Origin: Mycobacterium sp. 1245111.1
GTDB lineage: Bacteria; Actinomycetota; Actinomycetes; Mycobacteriales; Mycobacteriaceae
Direction: 5' to 3'
Assembly (NCBI RefSeq): GCF_001673405.1
Contig: NZ_LZLV01000057.1
Span: 1 to 61,887, forward strand
Length of the DNA stretch: 61,887 nucleotides
Program-made: the position numbers and the translations under genes
The notes under the pieces: model-generated
Databases searched by the model: none
The model's input: the letters and a program-made list of their open reading frames with translations, nothing else
What the model was told of the DNA's origin: nothing
Shown here: piece by piece, positions 50,008 through 58,291 of the stretch
How the letters are laid out: each line of letters begins with the position of its first letter
Numbering within the stretch: the stretch's first letter is position 1

Positions 50008-51393
50008 TTATCTGGCGCGCAGACGCAGCTTCAATCCGGCGGGCTTGTAGGTGATTGTTTCCGACATCGCCAGCGTGTAGCCGGGATCAGATTCCAGGTC
50101 GAACTGGTGCAGGACCGCCGCCAACGTCAGTACCGATTCGTGCAGGGCGAACTGGCGGCCGATGCAGGCCCGCGGGCCGGTGCCGAACGGCTTGTAGATC
50201 CGCTGACCCAGCGTGCGCTGCTGTTCGGGCAGGAACCGGTCGGGGTTGAAGCTGTCGGCATCCGGGCCCCACGCGTGGTCGCGATGTGCGGCGTCTAATA
50301 GGACGAACACCCAGTCGCCCTTGTTGAATTCGTATTGGCCGTCGCCGATGGTGGTGGCGGTCTTGGCTTGCCGGTAGTAGCCCGGCACCACCGGGGTCAG
50401 CCGCAGGGTTTCGTCGACGACGCGGCGCAGGTAGCGCAGCTTGGCGATGTCGTCGAAGCCGATGTCGGGGTAGGCGCGGTCCGGCCAGAACTGGTCGATT
50501 TCCGCGCGGGCCCGCGCGGCCGTTTCGGGGTTGGTCGCGAGGTGGTGTAGCGCGAATGCCACTGTGTTGGCGGTGGTTTCGCTGCCCGCGACGAGCAGGG
50601 TGAGGACTTGGTTGATGATGTTGTCGTCATCGAGTTGGGCGCCGCTGTCTGGATCGGCGCGGTACAGCATCGTGTCGAGGATGCTGGACCCTGCTGACGG
50701 GGTTTGGTTGCGGCGGCGGGTGTTGATGACGTCGGCGACCCACCGGCGAATAAATTCCTTGTCTGCGTAGTGCTGACGTCGACGCTTGCGGCCGAACAGC
50801 TTCTCGTAGAACGGTATTGCCCCTGTTCGGCGGATCGAGAACTCGAGTTCGCGCAGCACCGCATCGAGGAACGGGTTGTCGGCGTGGTCGCCGAGCTTGC
50901 CGAAGGAGTAGCCGAAGCCGGCCCGCGCGACGATCTCCATGGCGAGCCGGTTCGCCTCGTCGGCGACGTCGATCCACTCGGTGGTGTTCATCCACGCCGC
51001 TAGTTGTTCGCGCACGGCGGCGGCCATCGTGTCGTGATAGGACGTCATCGTCGATTTCGAGAACACCGGCATCAAAATGTTGTGCGCCAGTTGCCAATTG
51101 GGTTCTTCGTTGAAGGCGGTGATCAGGCCGTCTCCGGCGAGCGGACGTAGCCTTCGTAGGGAAAACCCGACATGCTTTTCCCAGACGTCTTCATTGTTGA
51201 CGTCGTTGATCAGTCCGGCGTCGGCAAGCACGATGACCGGCACAGAGAAGATCCGCTGCTCCATGATGCCGACACCGAGCTTGCGCATCTGGGTGGTCAG
51301 CCCTTGGGCGGGCTTGGCGAAGTCGACGGTCAGCAGGTCGCCGACGACCGGCAGTCGCCACCGAGGGTGCGCAACGCGCGCGCCGGCTGTCAC
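50008..51393 (-). CDS. Cytochrome P450, CYP102-like
   Basis: A 461-aa P450. The oxygen-binding I-helix has LLVAGSETTANT, the K-helix ETLRLTP, and the heme loop PFGTGPRACIGRQFALHE with the axial Cys. The RQFALHE continuation and the C-terminal SETITYKPAGL match the CYP102 (BM3-type) heme domain, which hydroxylates fatty acids; no reductase is fused. The GTG at 51393 overlaps the DUF6545 stop (GTGA), so it is translationally coupled. Confidence 0.92.
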   Translation of the reverse strand: MTAGARVAHPRWRLPVVGDLLTVDFAKPAQGLTTQMRKLGVGIMEQRIFSVPVIVLADAGLINDVNNEDVWEKHVGFSLRRLRPLAGDGLITAFNEEPNWQLAHNILMPVFSKSTMTSYHDTMAAAVREQLAAWMNTTEWIDVADEANRLAMEIVARAGFGYSFGKLGDHADNPFLDAVLRELEFSIRRTGAIPFYEKLFGRKRRRQHYADKEFIRRWVADVINTRRRNQTPSAGSSILDTMLYRADPDSGAQLDDDNIINQVLTLLVAGSETTANTVAFALHHLATNPETAARARAEIDQFWPDRAYPDIGFDDIAKLRYLRRVVDETLRLTPVVPGYYRQAKTATTIGDGQYEFNKGDWVFVLLDAAHRDHAWGPDADSFNPDRFLPEQQRTLGQRIYKPFGTGPRACIGRQFALHESVLTLAAVLHQFDLESDPGYTLAMSETITYKPAGLKLRLRAR

Positions 51394-52592
51394 CGCGCCG
51401 CCTGTTGCGCCGGGGAATGCATTCGCGTGGCCGCTGTGCAGGCGGCCGGCCACCACCGCGCCAGCGCGAGAAGGTCTTTGATCTCTTCGTCGAGGGTGGC
51501 CGAACGTGAGGCAACGACCTCGGAGGCGTCGACGGCCTTGGGGGCGACACCGGCTTCTTTGTTCCGCACTGCGCACGCCAGTTGCAGGGCGCGTGTCGCC
51601 GGAACGTATTGGCGGGAAGGGATTCTGTTGCCTTTCAGGTAGCGGCGGATCTCCGCCTCGGCGATCTCGCCGCGAAATGAACGCAGCTGCAGCGCGGCGT
51701 CGCGGATCTCCACGGTCGACTGATGCAGCTCGAGCAGGGTGTGCCGGCGCCCGGGAGCCCCGCCGCCGCCGACGTCGAACGCGGTCCCCGGAACGGCGGC
51801 CCTCATGCTCTCCCGCAGCGGCTGCAGCTTGCGCCAATTACGGCTCACCGGCTCCAACCCCCAATACCCGAGCAGCTTCATCACGAACGGCACGGCCGCG
51901 ATCGCCGCCGCACCGGTGGCTTCGAAAAAGAAGTTGTAGCCATGAAACCAGAGCTGGAATCGGGTGGCGTCGGTCAAGCCCCACCTGTTCGTGAACGGCA
52001 GAATGAGCGCCTCCCCCGTTGCGAACCCGATCAGCAGACCCAACGCGATCCCAGCCGAGGCGACCAGACGCTCCCGCCGGGTAGGGCTGTGCCGCAGCTC
52101 CGCCACACACATCCTCAACAGCTGAACCGACAACACGACCAGCATCGTCAAATAGATCGCCCACGCCCATGCACCCGACCAACCCGGATACGTCTCCAGC
52201 GTCTGATGCGCCCGACGCGCCGGCGCACCGGCCGCAAGGAAACCCACGAAAGTCACCACCCCGACCGCCCGGTAACGCACGTATAGGGCGCGGGTGTCGG
52301 CTTCCGAGCGGCCTGACCACAACGTCGTGAAACCGAGGAACTCCGTGCAGGCCGGGATCATGAACCCCAGCGACAGCTGCTGGCTGGTGGTGACCGAGCA
52401 CAGCCCGGAGTACTCCAGCAGCTGCTGCACCCGGTGCTCGCGCAGCAGCTGCACGATCAGCATGAATCCCAGCGTGTTGTTGAGGTAGCGGTCATAGGCT
52501 GTGTCGTTGAGCCACACGTAGCGGGCGGCCACCACGGCCATCATGAACACCAGCAGGGGCCAGGCGATCACACCGGGAACGGCTGAGGTCAT
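51390..52592 (-). CDS. DUF6545 / MAB_1171c-family membrane protein, copy 2
   Basis: A 400-aa paralogue of the protein at 8922-10139. About seven membrane spans precede the cytoplasmic domain with LHQSTVEIRDAALQLRSFR. Shared landmarks include YDRYLNNTLGFMLI and the WWPAACTAATR tail. The ATG at 52592 overlaps the ImmA stop (ATGA). Function unknown; the family may sense a lipid or peptide at the membrane. Confidence 0.8.
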   Translation of the reverse strand: MTSAVPGVIAWPLLVFMMAVVAARYVWLNDTAYDRYLNNTLGFMLIVQLLREHRVQQLLEYSGLCSVTTSQQLSLGFMIPACTEFLGFTTLWSGRSEADTRALYVRYRAVGVVTFVGFLAAGAPARRAHQTLETYPGWSGAWAWAIYLTMLVVLSVQLLRMCVAELRHSPTRRERLVASAGIALGLLIGFATGEALILPFTNRWGLTDATRFQLWFHGYNFFFEATGAAAIAAVPFVMKLLGYWGLEPVSRNWRKLQPLRESMRAAVPGTAFDVGGGGAPGRRHTLLELHQSTVEIRDAALQLRSFRGEIAEAEIRRYLKGNRIPSRQYVPATRALQLACAVRNKEAGVAPKAVDASEVVASRSATLDEEIKDLLALARWWPAACTAATRMHSPAQQAAR

Positions 52593-53086
52593 TGGCGGTT
52601 CAAGAAGACGCTGCGCATCACCGATTTCGCGCCGGCGCCCTCCGCGACGACGATCATCACCATGCTGGCGAACATTTCCGCGTCCCGCTCCTGATCGACG
52701 TAGAAGTCGGTGCGACCCAAAATCGAGCGCACCATCGCCGGGTCGAGGTCGGGAAGAATCTGGTCCAGCGTGTCGAACTTGTCCGCCTCGTCCTCGCCGC
52801 CGTGGCCGCGGCCATGGCCGAGCAGTATGTGCCCGATCTCGTGGCACACGATCTGGTCGATGTGATAATCCGAGGTCCCGGCCTCGTGCATGATCACGTC
52901 TTCGGCATCTGAGGCGATCCACAGCCCGCACGGGCTCTCATCCAGAGCCGAGGTGTCGGTCGGCACCAGGCGGATCGGGCGCTGCCGCATCGCCGCGATA
53001 TTGGCGATGAACACGTCACGGTTCCATGGAACGGGAATGGGAAGCTCGCGGGTAAACGCAAGCATCTCGGCGTTCGACATGGCCAT
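52589..53086 (-). CDS. ImmA/IrrE-type metallopeptidase, copy 2
   Basis: A 165-aa zinc peptidase paralogous to 8360-8863. HEIGHILLGHGRG carries HExxH, and ERDAEMFASMVMIV gives the third ligand. The ends match as well (VMRSVFLNRQ versus MFRSVFFRRQ). ATG at 53086. First gene of the coupled ImmA-DUF6545-P450 operon. Confidence 0.85.
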   Translation of the reverse strand: MAMSNAEMLAFTRELPIPVPWNRDVFIANIAAMRQRPIRLVPTDTSALDESPCGLWIASDAEDVIMHEAGTSDYHIDQIVCHEIGHILLGHGRGHGGEDEADKFDTLDQILPDLDPAMVRSILGRTDFYVDQERDAEMFASMVMIVVAEGAGAKSVMRSVFLNRQ

Positions 53087-53188
53087 CGTGTGTGGTGCTC
53101 CCCCGCACAAGGTAGTCCGTTAGCTTCACCGCACACTCCAACAGCAGCAGGGCGGTTGCTGCTATGTATGCCTGAGGGCGCGGCGTGC

Positions 53189-53214
53189 ACCCATGTTACT
53201 GAACCGAGACGCGC
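53189..53214 (-). promoter_or_regulatory. Shared upstream motif, site 3
   Basis: ACCCATGTTACTGAAC followed by CGAGACGCGC, 103 bases upstream of the second ImmA gene. It matches the site at 6831 in 15 of 16 bases and the site at 10732 in its CGAGACG flank. It is the only link seen between the two modules outside the genes. Confidence 0.5.
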
Positions 53215-53348
53215 AGCGACAACGGGCAGCACCAGTTCGCCGATGCCCAGTGCAGGGCGGCGTTTAGTGGTAAAACACGAGCGGTCGCAGCAAGCGCTTG
53301 GCGCGGCGCGACGGCATTCGGTCCGAAGCTCCAAGGAGCCCATTACTC

Positions 53349-54353
53349 ATGCAGTTCCTCGTGTTGCTGCTCGGCGTGGGCCTAATCGTCGGGCTGCTCA
53401 TCGCGATCGCGAAGGTGGCCCTGGTCGTCGGCGGCATCGCACTGGCCGGCTGGGGCCTGTACCGGGGCGGCCGCTACGCCCTCAAGGAGCGGTACTTCGG
53501 CAGCGAGAAATTCCTGGCCCGCAAGGCCGAGATCGCCGCGGTGGTCGCCGAGCACAACGACATCGCCGGCTACGTCGCCGAGATCCGCGACCGCGGACTG
53601 TTCAGCCTCGGCGCTTCATCCGCCGGCCAGCACGCGCACCTCGCGACATTCCAGAACACCAGCGCCCACCAGTACCGCCGAGACCGCAACGTCGCCGACT
53701 ACGAGGCCCCAAACGTCCACAACTGCTCGCTGCAGGTGGTCCGCAACGCCAAAGCCGCCCCAATCAAATACCTGATGAAGTACTTCGACATCCGCGCCGA
53801 CGAACCCACCCTCGCAGGCGTCGAGAAGCTGGGCGACGACATAGCGCGGCTCGACAACGCGATCGCCAACCTCGAGCAACGCGAAGCCAGCATCACCAAG
53901 TCATTCAACCCGCCGCCCTTCATCCTGAAGTTCTACGCCGATGACTTCATGAAACACGTCGGCGTCCAGCTGTCCCCGATCACAGTCCCCCGCCCCGTCT
54001 ACAAATTCCAGTACGTCAGCGCGGGCGGCAACAGCGGCCAAAACACCATCATCATCCTCAACACCCCGACCGTCGACGCGCTCATCGAAACGATGAGCCA
54101 GAAGATCAAGTTCAAGAAGAGCGCCGCCGGCCAGCGCGCGCTGATGACCTCGAAGTTGCGCAGCCTTATCAAGTCGCGCGACCACCACACCTGTCAGAAG
54201 TGCTCGATATCGGTTGCGGCGGAACCGCATTTACTCCTCGAGGTCGACCACATCCTCCCGGTCTCACGCGGAGGAATGTCGACCCCGGAGAATCTGCAGA
54301 CCCTGTGCTGGCGGTGCAACCGGGCCAAGTCGAACAAACTCGCCACCGCCTGA
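53349..54353 (+). CDS. Membrane-anchored HNH endonuclease
   Basis: A 334-aa protein. Residues ~3-40 form a membrane anchor (LVLLLGVGLIVGLLIAI). The C-terminal HNH domain has HTCQKCSI, LEVDHILPVSRGG and NLQTLCWRCNRAKSN, with two Cys pairs binding zinc. ATG at 53349. A nuclease tethered to the membrane facing the cytoplasm would suit DNA processing or defence at entry; the role is inferred. Confidence 0.85.
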   Translation: MQFLVLLLGVGLIVGLLIAIAKVALVVGGIALAGWGLYRGGRYALKERYFGSEKFLARKAEIAAVVAEHNDIAGYVAEIRDRGLFSLGASSAGQHAHLATFQNTSAHQYRRDRNVADYEAPNVHNCSLQVVRNAKAAPIKYLMKYFDIRADEPTLAGVEKLGDDIARLDNAIANLEQREASITKSFNPPPFILKFYADDFMKHVGVQLSPITVPRPVYKFQYVSAGGNSGQNTIIILNTPTVDALIETMSQKIKFKKSAAGQRALMTSKLRSLIKSRDHHTCQKCSISVAAEPHLLLEVDHILPVSRGGMSTPENLQTLCWRCNRAKSNKLATA

Positions 54354-54372
54354 ACCAGGCACGCCGACTGGG

Positions 54373-55161
54373 CTAGAACGTCTTCATGCCGCGCAGCTTC
54401 GCGGCATCCACAAACGACTTCGTGTGCAGCCCGATAGTGGTCGTCTCGATTGCCTCAATATCGTCGGAGCCCGTCTGATCATCGGTGCGCCGCAACCACA
54501 TTGCGAAATTCGTTAACGTGCTCCCCCACTTCGACGGATACACGATGCCGTGCGGCCGATGCCCGTCGAACAGCTGCACCGTGTCCCGAACCCACGTCGC
54601 GATACCCGTGGTCAGCGCTTTGAAATCCTCCGAGGAACTCGTCAACTCACTCAGCGTCAGTTGATCAATCCCACAGTCCGCCAACACAGTAGACCCCAAC
54701 TGCTCGGTCAGTACCGATATCGACTCCGCACCGCAGATGTCAACAAACCACCCATCACGCGGCAGACGCAACTCATAAAGCGAACGGATCTGGCGCCACG
54801 CCTGCGGAATTGACCGGTACGCCATCGCGCCGTGCGCCGGTAACTCACGCGCGATCTGCTCAGCCAAGGTGGCCGCATCATCGTCGTCGACATCGTCGAA
54901 CAACTCGGCCATCGGTGTGCGCGGCGGATCCGGCCGAATGTATTCCAGCACCTCGACGAAAGCCCCGACCGCCGTAACACATCCGTAGACCGTGCGCCCG
55001 GGCGTATCCCACCGGGACCAATCCTCGACCGCGTCCCGACCCGGCACGCGTGGCGGCGGATTGATCGCCCCGTACTGGGTGCGCGCTACCCGAAAGATGC
55101 TCTGCCCGGAGCTGGCCACCAGGTTCAGCCCAGTCGCAGGACAGATGGTCGACGAACCCAT
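54373..55161 (-). CDS. RES-domain toxin (MbcT-like)
   Basis: A 262-aa protein of the RES family. Landmarks are IFRVARTQYGAINPPPRVPG, TVYGCVTAVGAFVEVLEY (active-site Tyr/Glu region) and GIVYPSKWGSTLTNFAMW. RES toxins degrade NAD+, and the mycobacterial example is MbcT. It follows an Xre/MbcA-like antitoxin gene by about 55 bases. Confidence 0.78.
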   Translation of the reverse strand: MGSSTICPATGLNLVASSGQSIFRVARTQYGAINPPPRVPGRDAVEDWSRWDTPGRTVYGCVTAVGAFVEVLEYIRPDPPRTPMAELFDDVDDDDAATLAEQIARELPAHGAMAYRSIPQAWRQIRSLYELRLPRDGWFVDICGAESISVLTEQLGSTVLADCGIDQLTLSELTSSSEDFKALTTGIATWVRDTVQLFDGHRPHGIVYPSKWGSTLTNFAMWLRRTDDQTGSDDIEAIETTTIGLHTKSFVDAAKLRGMKTF

Positions 55162-55215
55162 GACCCTCTTTCCTCAACGCGGCGCGAACGGGCCGAGTAT
55201 AGGGAAACAGGTGGT

Positions 55216-55605
55216 TCAGGAGTGGTAGGTGTCGCTGATGAATGCTTTCGCGGCCCGGTACACAGCCGGATAGTCGTCCTGACGGATCAACTCGACAGGA
55301 GTCGCCCCGTCCAGGCGCGGATTGGCCGACAACAGCCAACTCCGGGCGACTTGATCGTTCTCGGCGTCCTCGATCGACCGGAAGATCGCGTGCGCGGCCT
55401 TCAAACGGCGGGCCTTGTCATCCGATGGCTCAGCGTGGCCACTGTCCCCGGGAGGTGCGGCCCAGCGCGCCGGCATCGCTCGACTCCTCGACCCGGCAAG
55501 GTAGGCGATCGAGGTACGTCCCAGCCGCTCCAGCAGATACGCGGCCACTTCATGGATGTCCAGGCGCGCGGTATCGTCACCCGCCTTAACCAGCAAGTCA
55601 ACCAT
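55216..55605 (-). CDS. Xre/MbcA-type antitoxin
   Basis: A 129-aa protein with an HTH-like N-terminus (LLERLGRTSIAYLAGSRSR) and a C-terminal toxin-binding domain (RLKAAHAIFRSIEDAEN; WLLSANPRLDGATPVELI) of the DUF2384 type, whose LxGxxPxEL pattern is visible. It precedes the RES toxin in the usual order. Confidence 0.75.
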   Translation of the reverse strand: MVDLLVKAGDDTARLDIHEVAAYLLERLGRTSIAYLAGSRSRAMPARWAAPPGDSGHAEPSDDKARRLKAAHAIFRSIEDAENDQVARSWLLSANPRLDGATPVELIRQDDYPAVYRAAKAFISDTYHS

Positions 55606-55631
55606 TTCTCAACACCCCCTCGTCAACGGCA

Positions 55632-55770
55632 AGTCTACAGAAAAAACCGTCTAATCAACGAAAATGATTCCCGTAGTGATCAAAAAATGACTTTTGGATG
55701 AACCGAGTCTATTCCATAAATCGTCAGATAGTGATTCAAGTTGCGGGATGCAGCGCGTCCCCCCGCTAGT
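55632..55770 (-). promoter_or_regulatory. AT-rich promoter region of the RES/Xre pair
   Basis: About 160 bases of low GC separate this pair from the NlpC gene stop. On the minus strand TTGATT (55653-55658) and TAGACT (55632-55637), 15 bases apart, are possible promoter hexamers. The AT content contrasts with the rest of the window and suggests separate acquisition. Confidence 0.35.
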
Positions 55771-56795
55771 TAGCTGTGGAAGCGGCGGAACTCTGAGCCG
55801 GCAGACAGAGGGCTGATCTTCACGGTTTGTCCGCTCGACGGTGCTTCAAGAACTTTATTATCGCCGACGTAAATTTGGACGTGGCCCGGTGGACGCCCTG
55901 CTGAGCTGGGAAAACAAAGATCTCCCGGCCTAGCTTGGGATGCGCTGACCGCTGCGCCGCTGCTGAATTGCGCTTCCGATGTCCGTGGAATTTCTACGCC
56001 GAACATTTGCCCGGTGACGTAGCGGGATAGGCCGGAGCAGTCGAAGCCGACTTTGCGGTAGTCGCCGGCCCGGTCGGCCGGGCCGCCGCCGTCGGAGATG
56101 CCTTGCGTGGGCCCGCCCATGGAGCCGCCACCCCATGCGTAGGGGATACCGAGCACGTTCTTGGTGATCGCGTTGAGCCGGGCATCGCCGCCGGGGCCCA
56201 TGGCGAGGCTGGCCGGGCCGCCGTCGTAGCCGTTGGAGGCGTTGGCTCTGGCCAGGATGCCGTCGAGCGTTTGACCCCCGCCGGGCCCGGAGAGCATTGA
56301 CTGGAACGGGGCAGCCATCCCGGAGAGCGATCCCAGCGGGGAGGTGAGCGCTTTGGGAAGGGATTCCGCGCCCTGCTGCGCCGCGCCGGCGAGGGTCGGC
56401 AGGATGTTGGCGGCTTGCTGACTCGACGGCATGGGCGAGTCGTACGGCGACGCTTTGGCGAGGTCGGCGGCGGTCATGCGTGGCGCGCCGAGCCCTCCGC
56501 GGCCGCCGGCGCCGGTCGGATCCTGGGCGTTGGGTCCACCGTTGATCTTTTGGCCGCTGGCCTGGTCGGTGTCGCCGAGTCCGTTGGCGGCCGCGGCGCC
56601 GGTTTGGTAGTTGCCGGCGCCTTTGTTGAGTTCGGATCCGTAGTTGTCGGCCATCGCGTTCGTGGCGCCGGAAAATCCGGGGCGCACACCGGCGTCGGCG
56701 CCGCTGGGAGTACCGCCGAGGCCGCCGAGCTTGCCTGCGGTGTCACCGAACTTGCCGGAAGCGTCGTTCGGGTTGAGCTTGATGTTGCCGGTCAT
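55770..56795 (-). CDS. NlpC/P60 peptidoglycan endopeptidase
   Basis: A 341-aa protein. A low-complexity Gly/Ala/Asn-rich N-terminal region (residues 1-200) precedes an NlpC/P60 domain with FDCSGLSRYV (catalytic Cys) and GHVQIYVGD (His). There is no classic signal peptide, and WXG-like helices are not clear, so secretion by a type VII-like route is possible. I chose the ATG at 56795. It cleaves stem peptides and would open the wall during transfer. Confidence 0.8.
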   Translation of the reverse strand: MTGNIKLNPNDASGKFGDTAGKLGGLGGTPSGADAGVRPGFSGATNAMADNYGSELNKGAGNYQTGAAAANGLGDTDQASGQKINGGPNAQDPTGAGGRGGLGAPRMTAADLAKASPYDSPMPSSQQAANILPTLAGAAQQGAESLPKALTSPLGSLSGMAAPFQSMLSGPGGGQTLDGILARANASNGYDGGPASLAMGPGGDARLNAITKNVLGIPYAWGGGSMGGPTQGISDGGGPADRAGDYRKVGFDCSGLSRYVTGQMFGVEIPRTSEAQFSSGAAVSASQARPGDLCFPSSAGRPPGHVQIYVGDNKVLEAPSSGQTVKISPLSAGSEFRRFHS

Positions 56796-56887
56796 CGTGG
56801 ACCTCCTATGGCGGCCTCTACGGTCGAATTCCTTGGCTGAGCGGCGGCGCGTGGAAGTTGCCGGACGGTCGTGGCGATGATCGTCAT
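56792..56887 (-). CDS. Tiny leader-like ORF
   Basis: A 31-codon frame (MTIIATTVRQLPRAA...) with GGGGGAG upstream of its ATG; its stop overlaps the NlpC start (ATGA). It may only couple translation. Confidence 0.35.
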   Translation of the reverse strand: MTIIATTVRQLPRAAAQPRNSTVEAAIGGPR

Positions 56888-57163
56888 GAGCTGTGGCTCC
56901 CCCTAGCTGGCCGGCGGCCGGTTGAGCGGATTCTACGTGCTCATCGGCTGTATTCACGGTTTGCGCCGCAGCTCGCACCGCATTTCTGATGCCCGCTCAC
57001 CCCGACTGTAAGTCAGCGAAAAACGAGATGCCCAAGGTTGCTGGGCAAGCGCGCACGGCACGCACTGCGCCGGCGGCCAGCAAGACGTTAGAACGGACGC
57101 GCCCGACACCTTGGCCGGTCGGGCGGTAAAGACATTTCGAGCGGGACACACCCACGGCTGGTG
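56888..57163. other. Gene-free region upstream of NlpC gene
   Basis: About 275 bases with no convincing gene. It presumably carries the NlpC promoter; I see no repeat or hairpin worth naming. Confidence 0.35.
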
Positions 57164-57337
57164 TCAGTCGAGGTCGCTGAATGCCTTGGCGATGGCGGTC
57201 AGGAGTGGGGCGATGGCGCGGCCGACCTCGCGGATGCCGGCGGTATTCCCCGTCTTGTGAACGAGGAAGCCGGCCAGCGTGCCAGTGACAGCGATGGCGG
57301 CGATAATGGTCAGAGCGACCAGGGTCGGTGTGTTCAT
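57164..57337 (-). CDS. Small membrane protein (57 aa)
   Basis: One N-terminal membrane span (TLVALTIIAAIAVTGTLAGFLV) and a short amphipathic tail (VGRAIAPLLTAIAKAFSDLD). The ATG at 57337 follows GGAGGT. Holin-like in size and shape, but function unknown. Confidence 0.6.
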   Translation of the reverse strand: MNTPTLVALTIIAAIAVTGTLAGFLVHKTGNTAGIREVGRAIAPLLTAIAKAFSDLD

Positions 57338-57511
57338 GGGGACCTCCAAGTTGCAGCGGTCAGGGCCGTGGCCCTGAGAACCGGCGCATTAGACCGGCTC
57401 ATACCTTCGGAGATGAGCACCCGCAGAACACAGGTACGACCTCCTACTTGAAGAAGTACCGACGAACGCGCGGCTTTCCGTCAGTCCCGCTGTAGATCGC
57501 CGCGGTAGTTG

Positions 57512-58291
57512 TTAGGCCGGGCACGGCCCACCAGTCCAAGGACAGACGTCAGGGTCGTAGGCCTGGTCCTTGAAGTGCGTGACGAGGATGCGCTTCGTGC
57601 GCGGATCGCTCTGATCCATGTAGCGCGCCACACAGAGCGCCGCGACCTTCTGCGCGCCAGCATTCTTGAGGGCTTTCGCGACCGACTGGATGTGGCCGCC
57701 GGTGGTCCAGGTGTCGTCGACGAGGAGCACGCGGCACCCTGGCGGGCATTCACCTGTGACCTGATACAGCGAGGTGTCGAGTTCGCGACGTTCCTGCTCT
57801 GTCCGCGTCTTCGCTATCTCAGTGGCCACGACCTCGATCTCGAACTCCGCGGCCAACATCGGGGTGAGGATTTTCTCGCGCAGTGGATGGTTCGCGCCGA
57901 CCGTTTTGAGCGATGGCACGGTCGCCCACCGGGTCATCTCGCCGCCGAGAAGTTTTTCTGCGCAGTCGAAATGAGCTTTCACACCGAGGGTGATGAGAGA
58001 GTCGACGCGCCGCAGCATCTCGCGGCTCGGCGGGATGTCTTTGTAGGCGCGCATCATCTTGTTGCTTTGCGACTCGCTGACGGCGTAGACCATGGAGCCG
58101 ACGAGGTCAGCGGTCGAGGAGTCGTATTTGAACGCGCATGGGTAGCAGGTGGTTTCGCCGTCTTTCATCCACGCGCCGCGGCATTGCGTGCACGTCTGGC
58201 CTGCGATCGGCACGGAGTTGCGTAGATATCCGCCGGCGTTGGTGATGAGGCTCTGCTTGATCTGCGCGAGCGCGGCATCGTCGTCGTTCAC
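57512..58291 (-). CDS. Phosphoribosyltransferase-fold protein (ComF-like)
   Basis: A 259-aa protein. An N-terminal zinc finger (CTQCRGAW, CYPCAFKYD) precedes a type I phosphoribosyltransferase domain whose PRPP loop reads VLLVDDTWTTGGHIQSVAKAL. This is the ComF plan. Its ATG overlaps the DprA stop (ATGA). ComF and DprA act in competence, but together on mobile DNA they may form a nucleic-acid sensing or defence pair. Confidence 0.75.
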   Translation of the reverse strand: MNDDDAALAQIKQSLITNAGGYLRNSVPIAGQTCTQCRGAWMKDGETTCYPCAFKYDSSTADLVGSMVYAVSESQSNKMMRAYKDIPPSREMLRRVDSLITLGVKAHFDCAEKLLGGEMTRWATVPSLKTVGANHPLREKILTPMLAAEFEIEVVATEIAKTRTEQERRELDTSLYQVTGECPPGCRVLLVDDTWTTGGHIQSVAKALKNAGAQKVAALCVARYMDQSDPRTKRILVTHFKDQAYDPDVCPWTGGPCPA

